A DNA stretch of 64,000 bases from Sphingobacteriaceae bacterium (GCA_030682795.1 JAUXNJ010000018.1:25504-89503); one strand, 5' to 3'; counted from the stretch's first letter, positions 1 through 8,821 are shown. Program-made: numbers and translations. The notes: generated by a model from the sequence alone, not told the origin.

Positions 1-305
1 AAATGGTGCTCACCGGCAAATTTATCAATGCCCAACGCGCTTACGAGCTCGGCTTGGTAAACCGCGTGGTGCCAGTAGAACTCTACCTCGAAGAGGCCGT
101 TAAATTGGCCCGGGAAGTGGTGCAACTTTCTCCCATTGCCATCAAACTGGCCAAAGAAGCGGTATTGAAGGCCTACGACAGTCCGTTGAGCGAAGGCCTT
201 GAATTTGAACGCAAGAATTTTTACATGCTCTTTGCCACCGAAGATCAAAAAGAAGGCATGGCGGCCTTTGTGGAGAAGCGGGCGGCGGAATTTAAGGGCC
301 GCTAA
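1..305 (+). CDS. Enoyl-CoA hydratase/isomerase, C-terminal part (cut by window edge)
   Basis: This is the last hundred or so residues of a crotonase-fold enzyme; the 5' part lies outside the window. The piece GLVNRVVP followed by a long helix (LAREVVQLSPIAIKLAKEAV) and a closing segment with EDQKEGMAAFVEKRAAEFKGR is the standard end of enoyl-CoA hydratases that hydrate trans-2-enoyl-CoA in fatty-acid oxidation or short-chain acyl-CoA metabolism. The catalytic glutamates and oxyanion-hole residues are not in the visible part, so the exact substrate cannot be assigned. The methionine at base 3 is internal, not a start. Confidence 0.88.
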   Translation, partial: MVLTGKFINAQRAYELGLVNRVVPVELYLEEAVKLAREVVQLSPIAIKLAKEAVLKAYDSPLSEGLEFERKNFYMLFATEDQKEGMAAFVEKRAAEFKGR

Positions 306-471
306 AGCGAAAAAATCAGGCGCTATTAAAGTGCGGAGCAGATTGGGGGTGGTTTAACAAAAAGATAATCACCAAATGTTTTGGAAGATAAGGGTTTATA
401 TGCAATCTTTGAAAGTACAGTCTTTGATAGTTTCAAACATTCAAAGACGTATGCATTCAGCCCCACTCCTC

Positions 472-1065
472 ATGGAAAAAGCACAAGTTAATAAAAGACA
501 AACTTCTGGTAGTATTTTGCCGGTGCTCTTGCTTTCCTTGCTATTGCTTTGGGGATGCGAAAAAAAGCCAAAAACCGTCCTCCATTACGATGTTTTAGAG
601 GCAGAAATTAACGGGGTACACTATAAGTTTAAAGATCTAAGTGATGCCGGTTCCATTAGTCAGTATTTCACAATTCAAGGGGAACATAAGTCAAAAAATG
701 GCGTATATACATTTATTACCATTTCGGCATGTAATCTGAGCGATTGGCCAAATTCAAAATTCTTCCCCTTGGTCAAAGAATATTGCCCCTTTTTTCAAAC
801 AGATAGCTATGCTCAAATTTACATATCCGAACGAGGAAGTTTTACATCTACCATATTTATCACCCAAGATTCCATTCCCAACCCGCATTCGTTTATTTAC
901 TTCGAGAAATTTGAAGTACTTGATGGCAATAATTACGAAATCAAAGGCACTTTCAATATGGCACTAGCAGGTGAAGTTGGGGCCAATCCCCCCTCTGCGC
1001 CTGACTCTTGCTTTGTCAATGGTCGATTTCATTTGAAACGCCCTAGACGCAGCACTGTTGATTGA
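472..1065 (+). CDS. Hypothetical lipoprotein
   Basis: A predicted outer-membrane or periplasmic lipoprotein of about 197 residues with no recognised family. The open frame begins at 376, but the ATG at 472 gives a proper type II signal peptide: MEKAQVNKRQ, a leucine-rich stretch, then the lipobox LLWGC. The mature part has alternating polar and aromatic segments (ITISACNLSDWPNSKF, FEKFEVLDGNNYEIKGTFNMAL) that look like a beta-rich domain of the kind seen in many Bacteroidota lipoproteins of unknown role. It is more AT-rich than the genes on either side and has no clear operon partner. Confidence 0.7.
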   Translation: MEKAQVNKRQTSGSILPVLLLSLLLLWGCEKKPKTVLHYDVLEAEINGVHYKFKDLSDAGSISQYFTIQGEHKSKNGVYTFITISACNLSDWPNSKFFPLVKEYCPFFQTDSYAQIYISERGSFTSTIFITQDSIPNPHSFIYFEKFEVLDGNNYEIKGTFNMALAGEVGANPPSAPDSCFVNGRFHLKRPRRSTVD

Positions 1066-1142
1066 TTTTACACCTCAACACCTCCCATCCTTAAAATTGA
1101 AATGGAAATTTCATTGTAGCCAGATTTTCGTTACTTCACAAA

Positions 1143-2036
1143 ATGGAACGCTCCGATTTCATCCGCGGTTTGGTGAGTATGAGTTTAATGACCTCCCTCT
1201 TCCCTTTACGCAGCCTCGAAAGTTTGGCCGCTGGTGCCAGTACCGAGCGCATGCCGCTGCTGTTTGTGGGTCACGGCAGTCCGATGAACGCCATCGAAGA
1301 CAATCGCTTTACCCGCAATTGGCGGCAAATGGCACAAAAACTGCCCAAGCCCACCGCCATCCTCTGCATTTCGGCCCATTGGGAAACCCGAGGTAGCTGG
1401 GTAACCGGCATGGACCAGCCCAAAACCATACACGATTTTGGCGGCTTCCCTAAGGCACTGTTCGACACCCAATACCCAGCCCCAGGCAGCCTTTGGTTGG
1501 CACAGGCCACCCAGGAAGCCCTAAAACCCGCGTTGGTGGGGGCCGACGAGGAGCAGTGGGGACTCGATCACGGCACCTGGAGCATTCTCAAACCCATGTT
1601 CCCAGATGCCGATGTGCCGGTGGTGCAGCTGAGTCTCGACCGCAACCTCAACGGCGAAGGCCATTACCGCCTTGCCCAATCGCTAAAAAGTCTCCGCCGA
1701 AAAGGCGTGCTCATTATCGGCAGCGGCAATATGGTGCACAACCTGCGGCTCTTGCAACCCTTGGGCGGCAATATGAACGCCGAACATGCACTGGGTTGGG
1801 CCCGCGAAGCCGGCGAGCTCTTTAACAAACTCATCCGCGAACGCCGCCACAGCGAGCTTACCAACTTCCGCAACCTCGGCAGCGCCGCACAACTCGCCAT
1901 CCCTACCCCAGAACACTTCCTGCCGTTGCTTTATGTGCTCGCATTGCAGGAAAAAGACGAGGAAGCCGAGTTTTTCAACGACCAATACGTAGCTGGCTCG
2001 CTCAACATGACTTCCTTGCTATTTGGCCAAGATTAA
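1143..2036 (+). CDS. ygiD: DODA-type extradiol ring-opening dioxygenase (YgiD-like)
   Basis: A class III extradiol dioxygenase of the 4,5-DOPA dioxygenase family, expected to cleave catecholic rings with a non-haem metal; the physiological substrate in bacteria is uncertain. Candidate metal-binding and catalytic histidines sit in VGHGSPMNAI, ISAHWETRG, the LDHGTWSIL segment and SGNMVHNL. The protein has 297 residues, including about 35 residues before the conserved core (MERSDFIRGLVSMSLMTSL...) that resemble a signal or anchor sequence. Such extensions occur in Bacteroidota members of this family, so the ATG at 1143 is kept, but a start nearer the core is possible. It is transcribed in the same direction as the antiporter gene that follows. 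Confidence 0.85.
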   Translation: MERSDFIRGLVSMSLMTSLFPLRSLESLAAGASTERMPLLFVGHGSPMNAIEDNRFTRNWRQMAQKLPKPTAILCISAHWETRGSWVTGMDQPKTIHDFGGFPKALFDTQYPAPGSLWLAQATQEALKPALVGADEEQWGLDHGTWSILKPMFPDADVPVVQLSLDRNLNGEGHYRLAQSLKSLRRKGVLIIGSGNMVHNLRLLQPLGGNMNAEHALGWAREAGELFNKLIRERRHSELTNFRNLGSAAQLAIPTPEHFLPLLYVLALQEKDEEAEFFNDQYVAGSLNMTSLLFGQD

Positions 2037-2061
2037 GCCGCTTTTTGGCCACTGAAATTGG

Positions 2062-2069
2062 TATCTTTG
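2062..2069 (+). promoter_or_regulatory. Bacteroidota -7 promoter element for the antiporter gene
   Basis: TATCTTTG is a full match to the TAnnTTTG element and lies 7 nt before the ATG at 2077. A TTTG occurs at 2044-2047, but the 14-nt spacing is shorter than usual, so only the -7 element is claimed. Confidence 0.5.
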
Positions 2070-2076
2070 GGAAGCC

Positions 2077-3567
2077 ATGATTCTGTCGTCACAAAACATC
2101 TTACTCATTGGGAGCATTTTGCTCTTTATCAGCGTCGTAGCTGGTAAAACCTCCTATCGCTTTGGGGTGCCTACCCTCTTGCTCTTTTTGGCAGTGGGTA
2201 TGTTGGCCGGTTCAGAAGGCATTGGCGGCATTCATTTCGACGATGCAAGCATAGCCCAGTTTATTGGCATCGTGGCCTTGAACTTCATTTTGTTTGCTGG
2301 GGGGATGGATACTGACTGGAAAACCATCCGACCAGTTTTAAAACAGGGTATTGTGCTTTCTACGGTGGGGGTTTTGCTCACGGCTGTTTCGGTGGGCTAT
2401 TTTGTGCACCTCATCACACCCTTTACGCTCTACGAAGGCCTCCTGCTCGGCGCCATTGTGTCGTCCACCGACGCTGCAGCCGTTTTTAGCATTCTGCGTT
2501 CTCGCAATTTGGCCCTCAAGCACAACCTGCGGCCTACCCTCGAGCTCGAAAGCGGTAGTAACGACCCCATGGCCTACTTCCTCACCATTGCTTTTTTGGG
2601 CTTGGTGCAGGAGCCCGACAAATCGCTGCTCACGCTCATCCCCTTTTTCCTGCAGCAAATTGCGCTGGGTGCGGTTTTGGGCGTGGCTTTTGGCTACTTC
2701 CACACCTTCATCATCAACCGACTGCGACCCGATTTTGAAGGATTGTATCCCGTTTTGGTGATCGCGCTCATGTTTTTCACCTTTGCCGCCACCGATTTTG
2801 TGGGTGGAAACGGCTTTTTGGCGGTCTACCTGAGCGGCGTCTACCTCGGCAACCAAGAAATCATCCATAAAAAATCGATCCTCAAAGCCTTCGATGGTTA
2901 TGCCTGGCTGATGCAGATTGTGATGTTCTTAACGCTCGGGCTCCTGGTGTATCCGAGCCAGATTGTGCCGGTGTTGCTGCCGGGACTGGTGATCTCCCTC
3001 TTTTTAATCTTTGTGGCGCGGCCCCTGAGCGTATTCATCGGTTTGTCGTTTTTTAAGATGAAGAACCGCACCCGCTGGTACATCAGCTGGGTAGGACTCC
3101 GCGGCGCCGTACCCATTGTATTTGCCACCTATCCGCTATTGGCTGGGGTAGAAAAAGCGGGCGTCATCTTCCACATCGTCTTCCTCATTACCATCACCTC
3201 GGTGCTGTTGCAAGGCACTACCTTGGCCAAGGTGGCCGACTGGCTGCACGTATCCTTGCCGCAAAAAGTGAAGCGCAAAAACAACATTGACATGCTTTTG
3301 AATGAAGGCATCAAGTCGGAACTCCGCGAAGTGCGCCTCCCGGCCGACAGCAGTGTAGCGGGAAAAAGCATCATCGAGCTAAAAATTCCCCGAAACACCC
3401 TCATTGCCATCATTGAACGCGAAGGGAAGTTCATCACCCCCAACGGTGCTACCAAAGTGGCTGGCAACGATAAATTGCTGTTGGTTTCTGAAAATGTAGA
3501 AGGACTGGCGGAAGCTCACCGCATGCTCGACCTCGATTTTGAGGAAGAAGGCCTTATTTCAGGCTAA
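2077..3567 (+). CDS. nhaP2: K+/H+ antiporter of the CPA1 family with TrkA-C domain
   Basis: An integral inner-membrane cation/proton exchanger of 496 residues. Residues 1 to about 385 contain a dozen hydrophobic helices, with the conserved LESGSNDPMAYFL segment that carries the Asn-Asp pair used for ion binding in CPA antiporters and WVGLRGAVPIVFA later on. Residues about 400-485 form a cytoplasmic TrkA-C (RCK-C) domain (VRLPADSSVAGKSIIELKIP...LLLVSENVEGL), typical of the NhaP2/CvrA type that exports K+ and is gated by ligands. The 3' end overlaps the convergent TonB-family gene by 14 bp. Substrate preference (K+ versus Na+) is inferred from the architecture only. Confidence 0.9.
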   Translation: MILSSQNILLIGSILLFISVVAGKTSYRFGVPTLLLFLAVGMLAGSEGIGGIHFDDASIAQFIGIVALNFILFAGGMDTDWKTIRPVLKQGIVLSTVGVLLTAVSVGYFVHLITPFTLYEGLLLGAIVSSTDAAAVFSILRSRNLALKHNLRPTLELESGSNDPMAYFLTIAFLGLVQEPDKSLLTLIPFFLQQIALGAVLGVAFGYFHTFIINRLRPDFEGLYPVLVIALMFFTFAATDFVGGNGFLAVYLSGVYLGNQEIIHKKSILKAFDGYAWLMQIVMFLTLGLLVYPSQIVPVLLPGLVISLFLIFVARPLSVFIGLSFFKMKNRTRWYISWVGLRGAVPIVFATYPLLAGVEKAGVIFHIVFLITITSVLLQGTTLAKVADWLHVSLPQKVKRKNNIDMLLNEGIKSELREVRLPADSSVAGKSIIELKIPRNTLIAIIEREGKFITPNGATKVAGNDKLLLVSENVEGLAEAHRMLDLDFEEEGLISG

Positions 3568-4207
3568 AGCGGATGGGAATGGTGTAGTTCACCGCCACCG
3601 CCTTTCCCCCTTGATAACCCGGTTGCCAGCGCGGCATGGCTTTCACAGCTTTAATGGCCATTTCGTCGAGACCAAAGTCCAATCCACGCAAAACAGTCAC
3701 CTCCCCGATGCTGCCGTCGGCCTTCACCACAAAACTCAAATACACGATGCCTTGCACTCCTTGCTCGCGCGCAGCCGTGGTATAGCGCGCATTTTCGCTC
3801 AAATAGCGCAATAAAGCCACTTCTCCGCCGGGAAAAACAGGAAAAACCTCGCCTACGGGCACAAAGCTTTCGTCTCCAGCGTCGGGTTCTGGCGCTACAA
3901 AGGGCAAATCAAAGGTGGGAATGTCGGGCAAATCGATGTTGTTGGGCAGCGGCTCAAAAGTCACCGCCGATTGAGTTGCCTCGGCCGATGCCCGCGCAGC
4001 TTTGGCTTCTACGGGCTTGGGCAATTGCATATGGATGATTTCGAAGTCGATGGCTTGCGGCCGATCATGCCAATCGGTGGGCTCGTTGGATGGGGCCAAT
4101 TCAGCACTCCAATGGAAGGCGGTGAGTAAAATTCCTAAGCTGGTAGTCATGCCAAGCAGCAGGAAAAACGTACGGTCGTACTTGCGGAAAAAGGAGTTGG
4201 TAGTCAT
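3554..4207 (-). CDS. TonB-family energy-transducing protein
   Basis: A 217-residue protein with one N-terminal membrane helix (residues about 14-33), a short proline-poor periplasmic spacer and a C-terminal TonB domain (residues about 120-217: VFPGGEVALLRYL, GIVYLSFVVKADGSI, AMPRWQPGYQGGKAVAV, NYTIPIRFSLK). Such proteins couple the ExbBD proton-motive complex to outer-membrane transporters. No exbB or exbD gene is adjacent, so it may be an accessory TonB that borrows an ExbBD complex from elsewhere. The spacer is shorter than in classical TonB and lacks the long Pro-Lys/Pro-Glu stretch. The gene is convergent with the antiporter gene. Confidence 0.85.
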   Translation of the reverse strand: MTTNSFFRKYDRTFFLLLGMTTSLGILLTAFHWSAELAPSNEPTDWHDRPQAIDFEIIHMQLPKPVEAKAARASAEATQSAVTFEPLPNNIDLPDIPTFDLPFVAPEPDAGDESFVPVGEVFPVFPGGEVALLRYLSENARYTTAAREQGVQGIVYLSFVVKADGSIGEVTVLRGLDFGLDEMAIKAVKAMPRWQPGYQGGKAVAVNYTIPIRFSLK

Positions 4208-4376
4208 AACAGGAAGTATTTGCTACCAAAACGCTTTACCTCCTCCCAGCTTGTGCACGCTGGCTTTTATGACAACTTGCTGACGATTGCATCAAATGGA
4301 AATCCCCAGCAACTAAAGCCAGTAATGATGATTTGTCTTAAACGAGATTTGTACGCTGGTTTTACCACTTTGTCCT

Positions 4377-4407
4377 TTTGAACTCCATTAAAAACCTAAT
4401 ATCTTTA
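4377..4407 (+). promoter_or_regulatory. Promoter of the MntA-like gene
   Basis: TTTG at 4377-4380, a 19-nt spacer and TATCTTTA at 4400-4407 match the Bacteroidota sigma-A promoter with one deviation at the last base. Transcription would begin close to the ATG at 4413, so the mRNA may have almost no leader. Confidence 0.5.
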
Positions 4408-4412
4408 CAATA

Positions 4413-4712
4413 ATGAACCTCATCGCCTTAAACTTAGAAAAGATACATGCCCTTTGCTTGAAGCATAAGGTTCACAAGCTTTTTGTATTTGGCTCGGTTG
4501 TAAAAGACTCATTTACGAGTGAAAGTGATATTGATTTGCTAGTCGATTTTGATGGAGTAGACTTAAATGACTATGCAGATAACTACTTTGATCTTAAGGA
4601 TGCCTTAGAGTCCCTTTTCAATCGTCAGGTTGATTTACTTGAAGAAAAAGGCATTCGAAATCCATTTCTGAGAAAGCAAATTGATTTTGAAAAGCAGCTT
4701 GTTTATGGATAA
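4413..4712 (+). CDS. MntA-like nucleotidyltransferase (antitoxin type), apparently orphan
   Basis: A 99-residue minimal nucleotidyltransferase of the MNT/KNT fold. The signature GSVVKDSFTSESDIDLLVDF holds the GS motif and the paired aspartates that bind the metal-nucleotide. In MntA-HepT toxin-antitoxin pairs such a protein polyadenylylates and neutralises the HepT (HEPN) ribonuclease. Here no HEPN gene is visible on either side: the next 120 bp hold only inverted repeats and then the convergent cruF gene. The gene is AT-rich compared with its neighbours, which fits horizontal transfer. It may be a decayed pair or act on a distant partner. Confidence 0.8.
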   Translation: MNLIALNLEKIHALCLKHKVHKLFVFGSVVKDSFTSESDIDLLVDFDGVDLNDYADNYFDLKDALESLFNRQVDLLEEKGIRNPFLRKQIDFEKQLVYG

Positions 4713-4781
4713 CTAAATTGATAGCTCGAAACCATGCATCTCGTTGCATGATTCCGCTGCTGACTTAACTCAAAGATTCAT

Positions 4782-4820
4782 TCTATCCATCCTTGCCAAG
4801 CTCAAATAGGCTTGGATAGA
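4782..4820. terminator. Inverted repeat between convergent genes, possible terminator
   Basis: TCTATCCA at 4782-4789 pairs with TGGATAGA at 4813-4820, and an alternative inner stem pairs CCAAGC with GCTTGG. It lies between the convergent MntA-like and cruF genes. No clear T-run follows on either strand, so its role as a terminator is weak. Confidence 0.35.
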
Positions 4821-4836
4821 GTCCAAAGAGCTCCGC

Positions 4837-5493
4837 TTAAATCAATATCCCCAGCAACAGAAAGAAAGCCAGCTGAAACAACCAGTAGCGCATGAGCATG
4901 GGGTTGTTGGTAGTGACTTTAAAGGCCTCAAATCCCCATAAAACAGCAAAAGAAAAGAGCCACCAAGCCAAGTAATTTTGCCACGGAGCCACAAAAAGGG
5001 CATCGAAAGGCGGTTGCACCCAGTTCCAGAACTCAAAATATACGGCTACGGGTTCAATGAGCACATCGCTGAGGGTAACGGCGGTGGCGCCTACCAGCGG
5101 CCGGAGCCAAACAGATACACCAATGCGGTTGGCTAGCTGCGCAGCGGCATAAATGAGAATGGTCCAGTTGATGCCAATGATCAGCGGCACGCCCAAGAGC
5201 TTGGGTCCGAGCACCTCGCCATAGGCATATTCGCCAAAAACGAGTCCGGTTGCTACCCCAGCCCATTCCACCAAAAAACCCGCCATCCACACCACCAACA
5301 GCATCCACCAAAGTTTAGGCTGCCGCATTTGCTCGAACCACAGCAAGTGGACCGCGCCAAAAAGCAAGGTATAGGGGGTAAAAAAGAGGAAAAAAGAACG
5401 GGTGGCGGGCCAAGCCAAACCAAGCGCACCAAAGCCATACACCATGGCCCAAAAAACCGTAAACACATTTATTTGACGAACCGATCTTTCCAC
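4837..5493 (-). CDS. cruF: CruF-type carotenoid 1,2-hydratase (DUF422 membrane protein)
   Basis: A polytopic membrane protein of 218 residues with about seven hydrophobic helices. It carries the family's conserved acidic and aromatic positions, such as FLVEWAGVATGLVFGEYAYG and LSDVLIEPVAVYFEFWNW. CruF enzymes add water to the psi end of linear or monocyclic carotenoids to give a 1-hydroxy (tertiary alcohol) end, the attachment point for a sugar. It is the last gene of the carotenoid run. The frame opens with GTG at 5493 and overlaps the end of the glycosyltransferase gene by 25 bp; the next start would be the ATG of MVYGFG at residue 17. Assignment follows family resemblance and its neighbours. 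Confidence 0.85.
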   Translation of the reverse strand: MERSVRQINVFTVFWAMVYGFGALGLAWPATRSFFLFFTPYTLLFGAVHLLWFEQMRQPKLWWMLLVVWMAGFLVEWAGVATGLVFGEYAYGEVLGPKLLGVPLIIGINWTILIYAAAQLANRIGVSVWLRPLVGATAVTLSDVLIEPVAVYFEFWNWVQPPFDALFVAPWQNYLAWWLFSFAVLWGFEAFKVTTNNPMLMRYWLFQLAFFLLLGILI

Positions 5494-6575
5494 TTCAGAC
5501 GACGCATTTGAAAATCATACAAAGCACGGAGCAACAACCATTGCCAACTCAGCCATTGGACCAGGCCGAGGCCCAGATTCAGCGGCAGACTGTCTCCAGC
5601 GCTACGGGTGACAAAGATACGGGTTAAAACGAGGGCTGGGAGTAAAATCAGCAGCTGCAAAGGCATTTTGATGGCCAAAAGCAGCCAAATCCAACCCGTT
5701 ACCAGCGCATAAAAGAGCAGCAACAGCGGCTGATGTTGAAATCCGGGTACCAGCGTTTTTGCAAAACCTGCCAAAGCTTCTTCGCCATGCTGGTACATGC
5801 GGCATTGCAACTGGGGATGGGCGGCCAGCAGGGCCATGCCGCGGAGCGACTGCGCTTTGAGCAGGCGCATGATGGCCACATCTTCCACAATTTGGTGCTT
5901 CACTTGCTGGTGCCACTGGTATTGGCGGTACGTTTGGCCATCGAAGAGCATGAACTGTCCATTGGCGACGGCCAAACCCGACCATTTGGTGTTTTTTACC
6001 AAAAGCAGCGGCAGCCAAGTGAGCAGCAAGTGGTGCATAAAGGGTACCAACAGCATTTCTCCCCAGCTGCGGGTGATTTGTTGCGGGAAAACAGACAACA
6101 GCTGCAGTTGGTGCTGCTGGAGATAGGCCAAGGTAGCATGCAAGGCGCTTTCGTGCAGGCGAACGTCGGCATCTAAAAAAAGCAGGTAATCGCCTTGGGC
6201 GTGCTGGGCGAGCTGATAGCAAGCATGACTTTTACCGAGCCATGCTTCTGGCAGTGGTTGTGCGGGGAGCAGCCGGCCGCGGGGGTCCTGTTGAATGGCG
6301 ACTTTGACGAGATCAGCGGTGCCGTCGGTCGATTCATCGTCGTACACCAGCCATTCGAGCTGCGGGTGGGTAAAGGCGCTAATTTGCTGGAGGAGGGCTG
6401 GCAGTCGCTCAGCTTCGTTGCGGGCTGGAATGAGGATACTTATTTTAGCGATTGAATCGGGCGCAGCGGCATGGGGGAGCTTGATGGGACTGAAGTAATT
6501 CGACCCAGCAATGAGCAGGCGAAGGCTGGTGAGTCCTGCTAAGAACCAAAATAGTATTTCAAAAACGTGGTTCAT
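5469..6575 (-). CDS. cruG: Carotenoid glycosyltransferase, GT2 family (CruG/CrtQ-like)
   Basis: A membrane-bound family 2 glycosyltransferase of about 368 residues. After an N-terminal hydrophobic segment come ISILIPARNEAERLP (nucleotide-sugar fold start), VYDDESTDGT, the metal-binding LFLDADVRL (DxD-type) and VEDVAIMRLL (the ED motif), and then three or more C-terminal membrane helices. In carotenoid clusters, enzymes of this kind transfer a hexose to the hydroxyl made by CruF. The ORF track places the start at 6626, but the ATG at 6575 overlaps the TGA of the preceding acyltransferase as ATGA, so this start is preferred. The sugar transferred cannot be told from sequence. Confidence 0.83.
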   Translation of the reverse strand: MNHVFEILFWFLAGLTSLRLLIAGSNYFSPIKLPHAAAPDSIAKISILIPARNEAERLPALLQQISAFTHPQLEWLVYDDESTDGTADLVKVAIQQDPRGRLLPAQPLPEAWLGKSHACYQLAQHAQGDYLLFLDADVRLHESALHATLAYLQQHQLQLLSVFPQQITRSWGEMLLVPFMHHLLLTWLPLLLVKNTKWSGLAVANGQFMLFDGQTYRQYQWHQQVKHQIVEDVAIMRLLKAQSLRGMALLAAHPQLQCRMYQHGEEALAGFAKTLVPGFQHQPLLLLFYALVTGWIWLLLAIKMPLQLLILLPALVLTRIFVTRSAGDSLPLNLGLGLVQWLSWQWLLLRALYDFQMRRLKWKDRFVK

Positions 6576-7195
6576 GGCCGCTGCTGCAGCTCGGCTGCGA
6601 TTAATTCTGCTAATCGACGTTGGCAAGCTCCTTGGAAGTCGCGATACGAGGCCTCTAAGTCCATGGCATCGGCTGATTCGGATATTTTTAGAAAGTGATA
6701 CCGGCTTGGGCGTGATTTGTTGGCGAATTCAACGGCTGAAAACACAAAAACCACCTGCCAATCGAGCAAATGTAATCGGTTCAGCAGCCCTTTTTGGAAA
6801 TGCAGCTCCCCTGCTTGTGCAGCGCCAATGCGGCCTTCGGGAAAAAGGAGGAGTAAGTTGGCTGGATCCTTGGTCAGTGCCTGCAGTCGCGCCAGCATTT
6901 GCAGCTGCTCCCGTCCTTTTGGGAGTCCGATGGCCCCCAAAGCCGCTAAAAACGGTCGTTTTTGCAATTCCGCCTCGAGCATCAATACGTTAAAACGTCT
7001 TTTCCAATGCCCGGCATTGCGCAACAACATCCAGGCGCCATCCCACCAGCTGATGTGGTTGCCGAGCAATAAAACGGGCTTTTGAGCATCAAAGGGCACC
7101 TCTTGCCAGTATTTCCGGCGAAAAAACAATCGATCTACCAGTCCAAACCAGCCCAGGAAAAACCACCTGTAAAACCGATTGAGGAGCTGCTGCAT
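6572..7195 (-). CDS. PlsC-type acyltransferase of the carotenoid cluster
   Basis: A 207-residue lysophospholipid-acyltransferase-fold protein. The catalytic HX4D motif is NHISWWDG and the substrate-binding motif is LLLFPEGRIG. By family it could make phosphatidic acid, but it sits between the CrtD-like desaturase (3 bp away) and the glycosyltransferase (ATGA overlap). It is therefore more likely to acylate the sugar of a glycosyl carotenoid, the role of CrtO in staphyloxanthin synthesis or of the acyltransferase implied in salinixanthin-like pigments. That specific role is inferred from context. Confidence 0.83.
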   Translation of the reverse strand: MQQLLNRFYRWFFLGWFGLVDRLFFRRKYWQEVPFDAQKPVLLLGNHISWWDGAWMLLRNAGHWKRRFNVLMLEAELQKRPFLAALGAIGLPKGREQLQMLARLQALTKDPANLLLLFPEGRIGAAQAGELHFQKGLLNRLHLLDWQVVFVFSAVEFANKSRPSRYHFLKISESADAMDLEASYRDFQGACQRRLAELIAAELQQRP

Positions 7196-7198
7196 GGG

Positions 7199-8728
7199 TT
7201 AATGTTTTCCTTGGATGAGTTCGGTGGTGATGCGGGCCGAGAGTAAGCAAAGGGGAATACCACCGCCCGGATGTACGCTTCCGCCCGCAAAATACAAACC
7301 TTTTACGGTGGCATGGCGGTTCGACTGCCGTAAAAAGGCTGCCCATTTGTTGTTGGATGCGGGACCATAAATGGCACCTCCTACCGAGCCGGTGTTGCGT
7401 TCAATGTCGCGCGGGTCCATCACCGTTTCGTGTAAAATGAGGTCCGCAATGGGCACTTTGAGGGTGTGAGACAGGTGCTGGTGCAGATAGATTCTGGTTT
7501 TGGCAATGTAGGCATCCCAGTCCTGCCCCGCATTTGGCGGCGTATTCACCATCACAAACCAGTTTTCATGGCCATGGGGCGCATCGGCTCGGTGGTTTTT
7601 ACTGCTGATGTAAACGTAAATGGTGGGATCGCTGGTGAGCTCGCCCTTGGCAATGGCGTGAAACTCCCTCTTGTAATGGGAGCTAAAAAAGATGTTGTGC
7701 AAATCTAGCGCCGGGTACTCGCCTTTCATGGCCCAATGGTAAATGATGGCCGAGCTGCTTAATTCAGGCGCTTTTTGGGTGTTTTTACGCATATTTCGGG
7801 GGTACATGCTTGCCCGCACCTGCATCACATCTACGGCACTCACCACCAAGGTAAAAAGTTCGCGATCGTCACCAATGGTAACCCCTTTCAGCTTCTTGTT
7901 GTGAATGAAAAATTTATCGACCCGGGTGTTCAATCGCACCGTCACCCCTAGCTTCTCCATCAATTTGGACAAGGCATTTCGGATGGCAATCATCCCGCCT
8001 TGGGGATAAAAAGCGCCTTTGCCATGTTCAATGTAAGAAATAAGATTGAGCGTGGCGGGGGCCTTGTAAGGATTTGAACCGTTATAAGTGGCAAAACGGT
8101 CGAACAGCTGCACCGTGCGCCAATGCTTGAACCACTTTTTATTGAAGCGGTGCATGGTGCCAAAAACGCCCAGCCAAGGCACGCGCAAAACCTTCAAAAA
8201 GGTGGAAAAGCGCAACAGATTGCTCCAATCTTGCAGCGAGCGGTCTAAAAACACCGGCGCGGTGGTGTCGTACATGAGCTTGGCACGCTTGAAGTAGGCT
8301 TTGGTGCGCGACTGCTCCTCGCCGATTTGCTGTTCGAGTTCGGCCGCAAACTGGTCGATGTTGCTGAAAGCGTTCACCCGAGTGCCATCGGGATAAAAAT
8401 AGCGGGTGACCAGTTCAAGCTGGTCGTATTGCAAATAATCGCTCAGTTTTTCACCACAATCGGCAAATAACTCCTCGAGCAATTCGGGCATCGTAAACAG
8501 CGAAGGACCTTTATCGAACCTGAAGCCCTCCCAGCGTTCATCGGTGAGCTTGCCGCCCAACTCGGCACCGGCTTCAAACAAAGTGACTTTATATCCGGCC
8601 CTGGCCAAGCGCGCGGCTGTGGCCATGCCAGAGATGCCGCCACCTACCACGCCAGCTGTTTTAGTGGCGCTGGTCACTGCAGAACGGTGTTTTTTACGAT
8701 GCGTATGTTCGGTGCTCATAGGAAGCAA
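7199..8728 (-). CDS. crtD: CrtI-family desaturase, probably CrtD-like 3,4-desaturase
   Basis: An FAD-dependent carotenoid desaturase/oxidoreductase of 509 residues. The dinucleotide motif GVVGGGISGMATAARLARAGY starts near residue 26, followed by LFEAGAELGGK and RFDKGPSLFTMP. The C-terminal FAD motif is YFAGGSVHPGGGIPLCLLSARI. It is a second paralogue of the CrtI at 9695-11176. In clusters with CruF and a glycosyltransferase the second copy is usually the 1-hydroxycarotenoid 3,4-desaturase (CrtD), which adds a double bond next to the hydroxylated end. The choice between the two paralogues rests on context and the divergence of their N-terminal regions. An ATG four codons in (MSTEHTH) is an alternative start. 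Confidence 0.85.
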   Translation of the reverse strand: MLPMSTEHTHRKKHRSAVTSATKTAGVVGGGISGMATAARLARAGYKVTLFEAGAELGGKLTDERWEGFRFDKGPSLFTMPELLEELFADCGEKLSDYLQYDQLELVTRYFYPDGTRVNAFSNIDQFAAELEQQIGEEQSRTKAYFKRAKLMYDTTAPVFLDRSLQDWSNLLRFSTFLKVLRVPWLGVFGTMHRFNKKWFKHWRTVQLFDRFATYNGSNPYKAPATLNLISYIEHGKGAFYPQGGMIAIRNALSKLMEKLGVTVRLNTRVDKFFIHNKKLKGVTIGDDRELFTLVVSAVDVMQVRASMYPRNMRKNTQKAPELSSSAIIYHWAMKGEYPALDLHNIFFSSHYKREFHAIAKGELTSDPTIYVYISSKNHRADAPHGHENWFVMVNTPPNAGQDWDAYIAKTRIYLHQHLSHTLKVPIADLILHETVMDPRDIERNTGSVGGAIYGPASNNKWAAFLRQSNRHATVKGLYFAGGSVHPGGGIPLCLLSARITTELIQGKH

Positions 8729-8821
8729 GACTGCAGGTACAAATCTAAGATTTGCGCGTCAGCTTTATAATTTCAGAAAAAATAATTGAATCAGCCTTTT
8801 GAAAGGGCGCAAATGATGCGT

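Noticed and set aside
2338-2868. Minus-strand 176-residue ORF opposite the antiporter
   Set aside because: Shadow of a membrane protein gene; the reading is Glu/Gln/His-rich as expected from reverse complement of hydrophobic codons.
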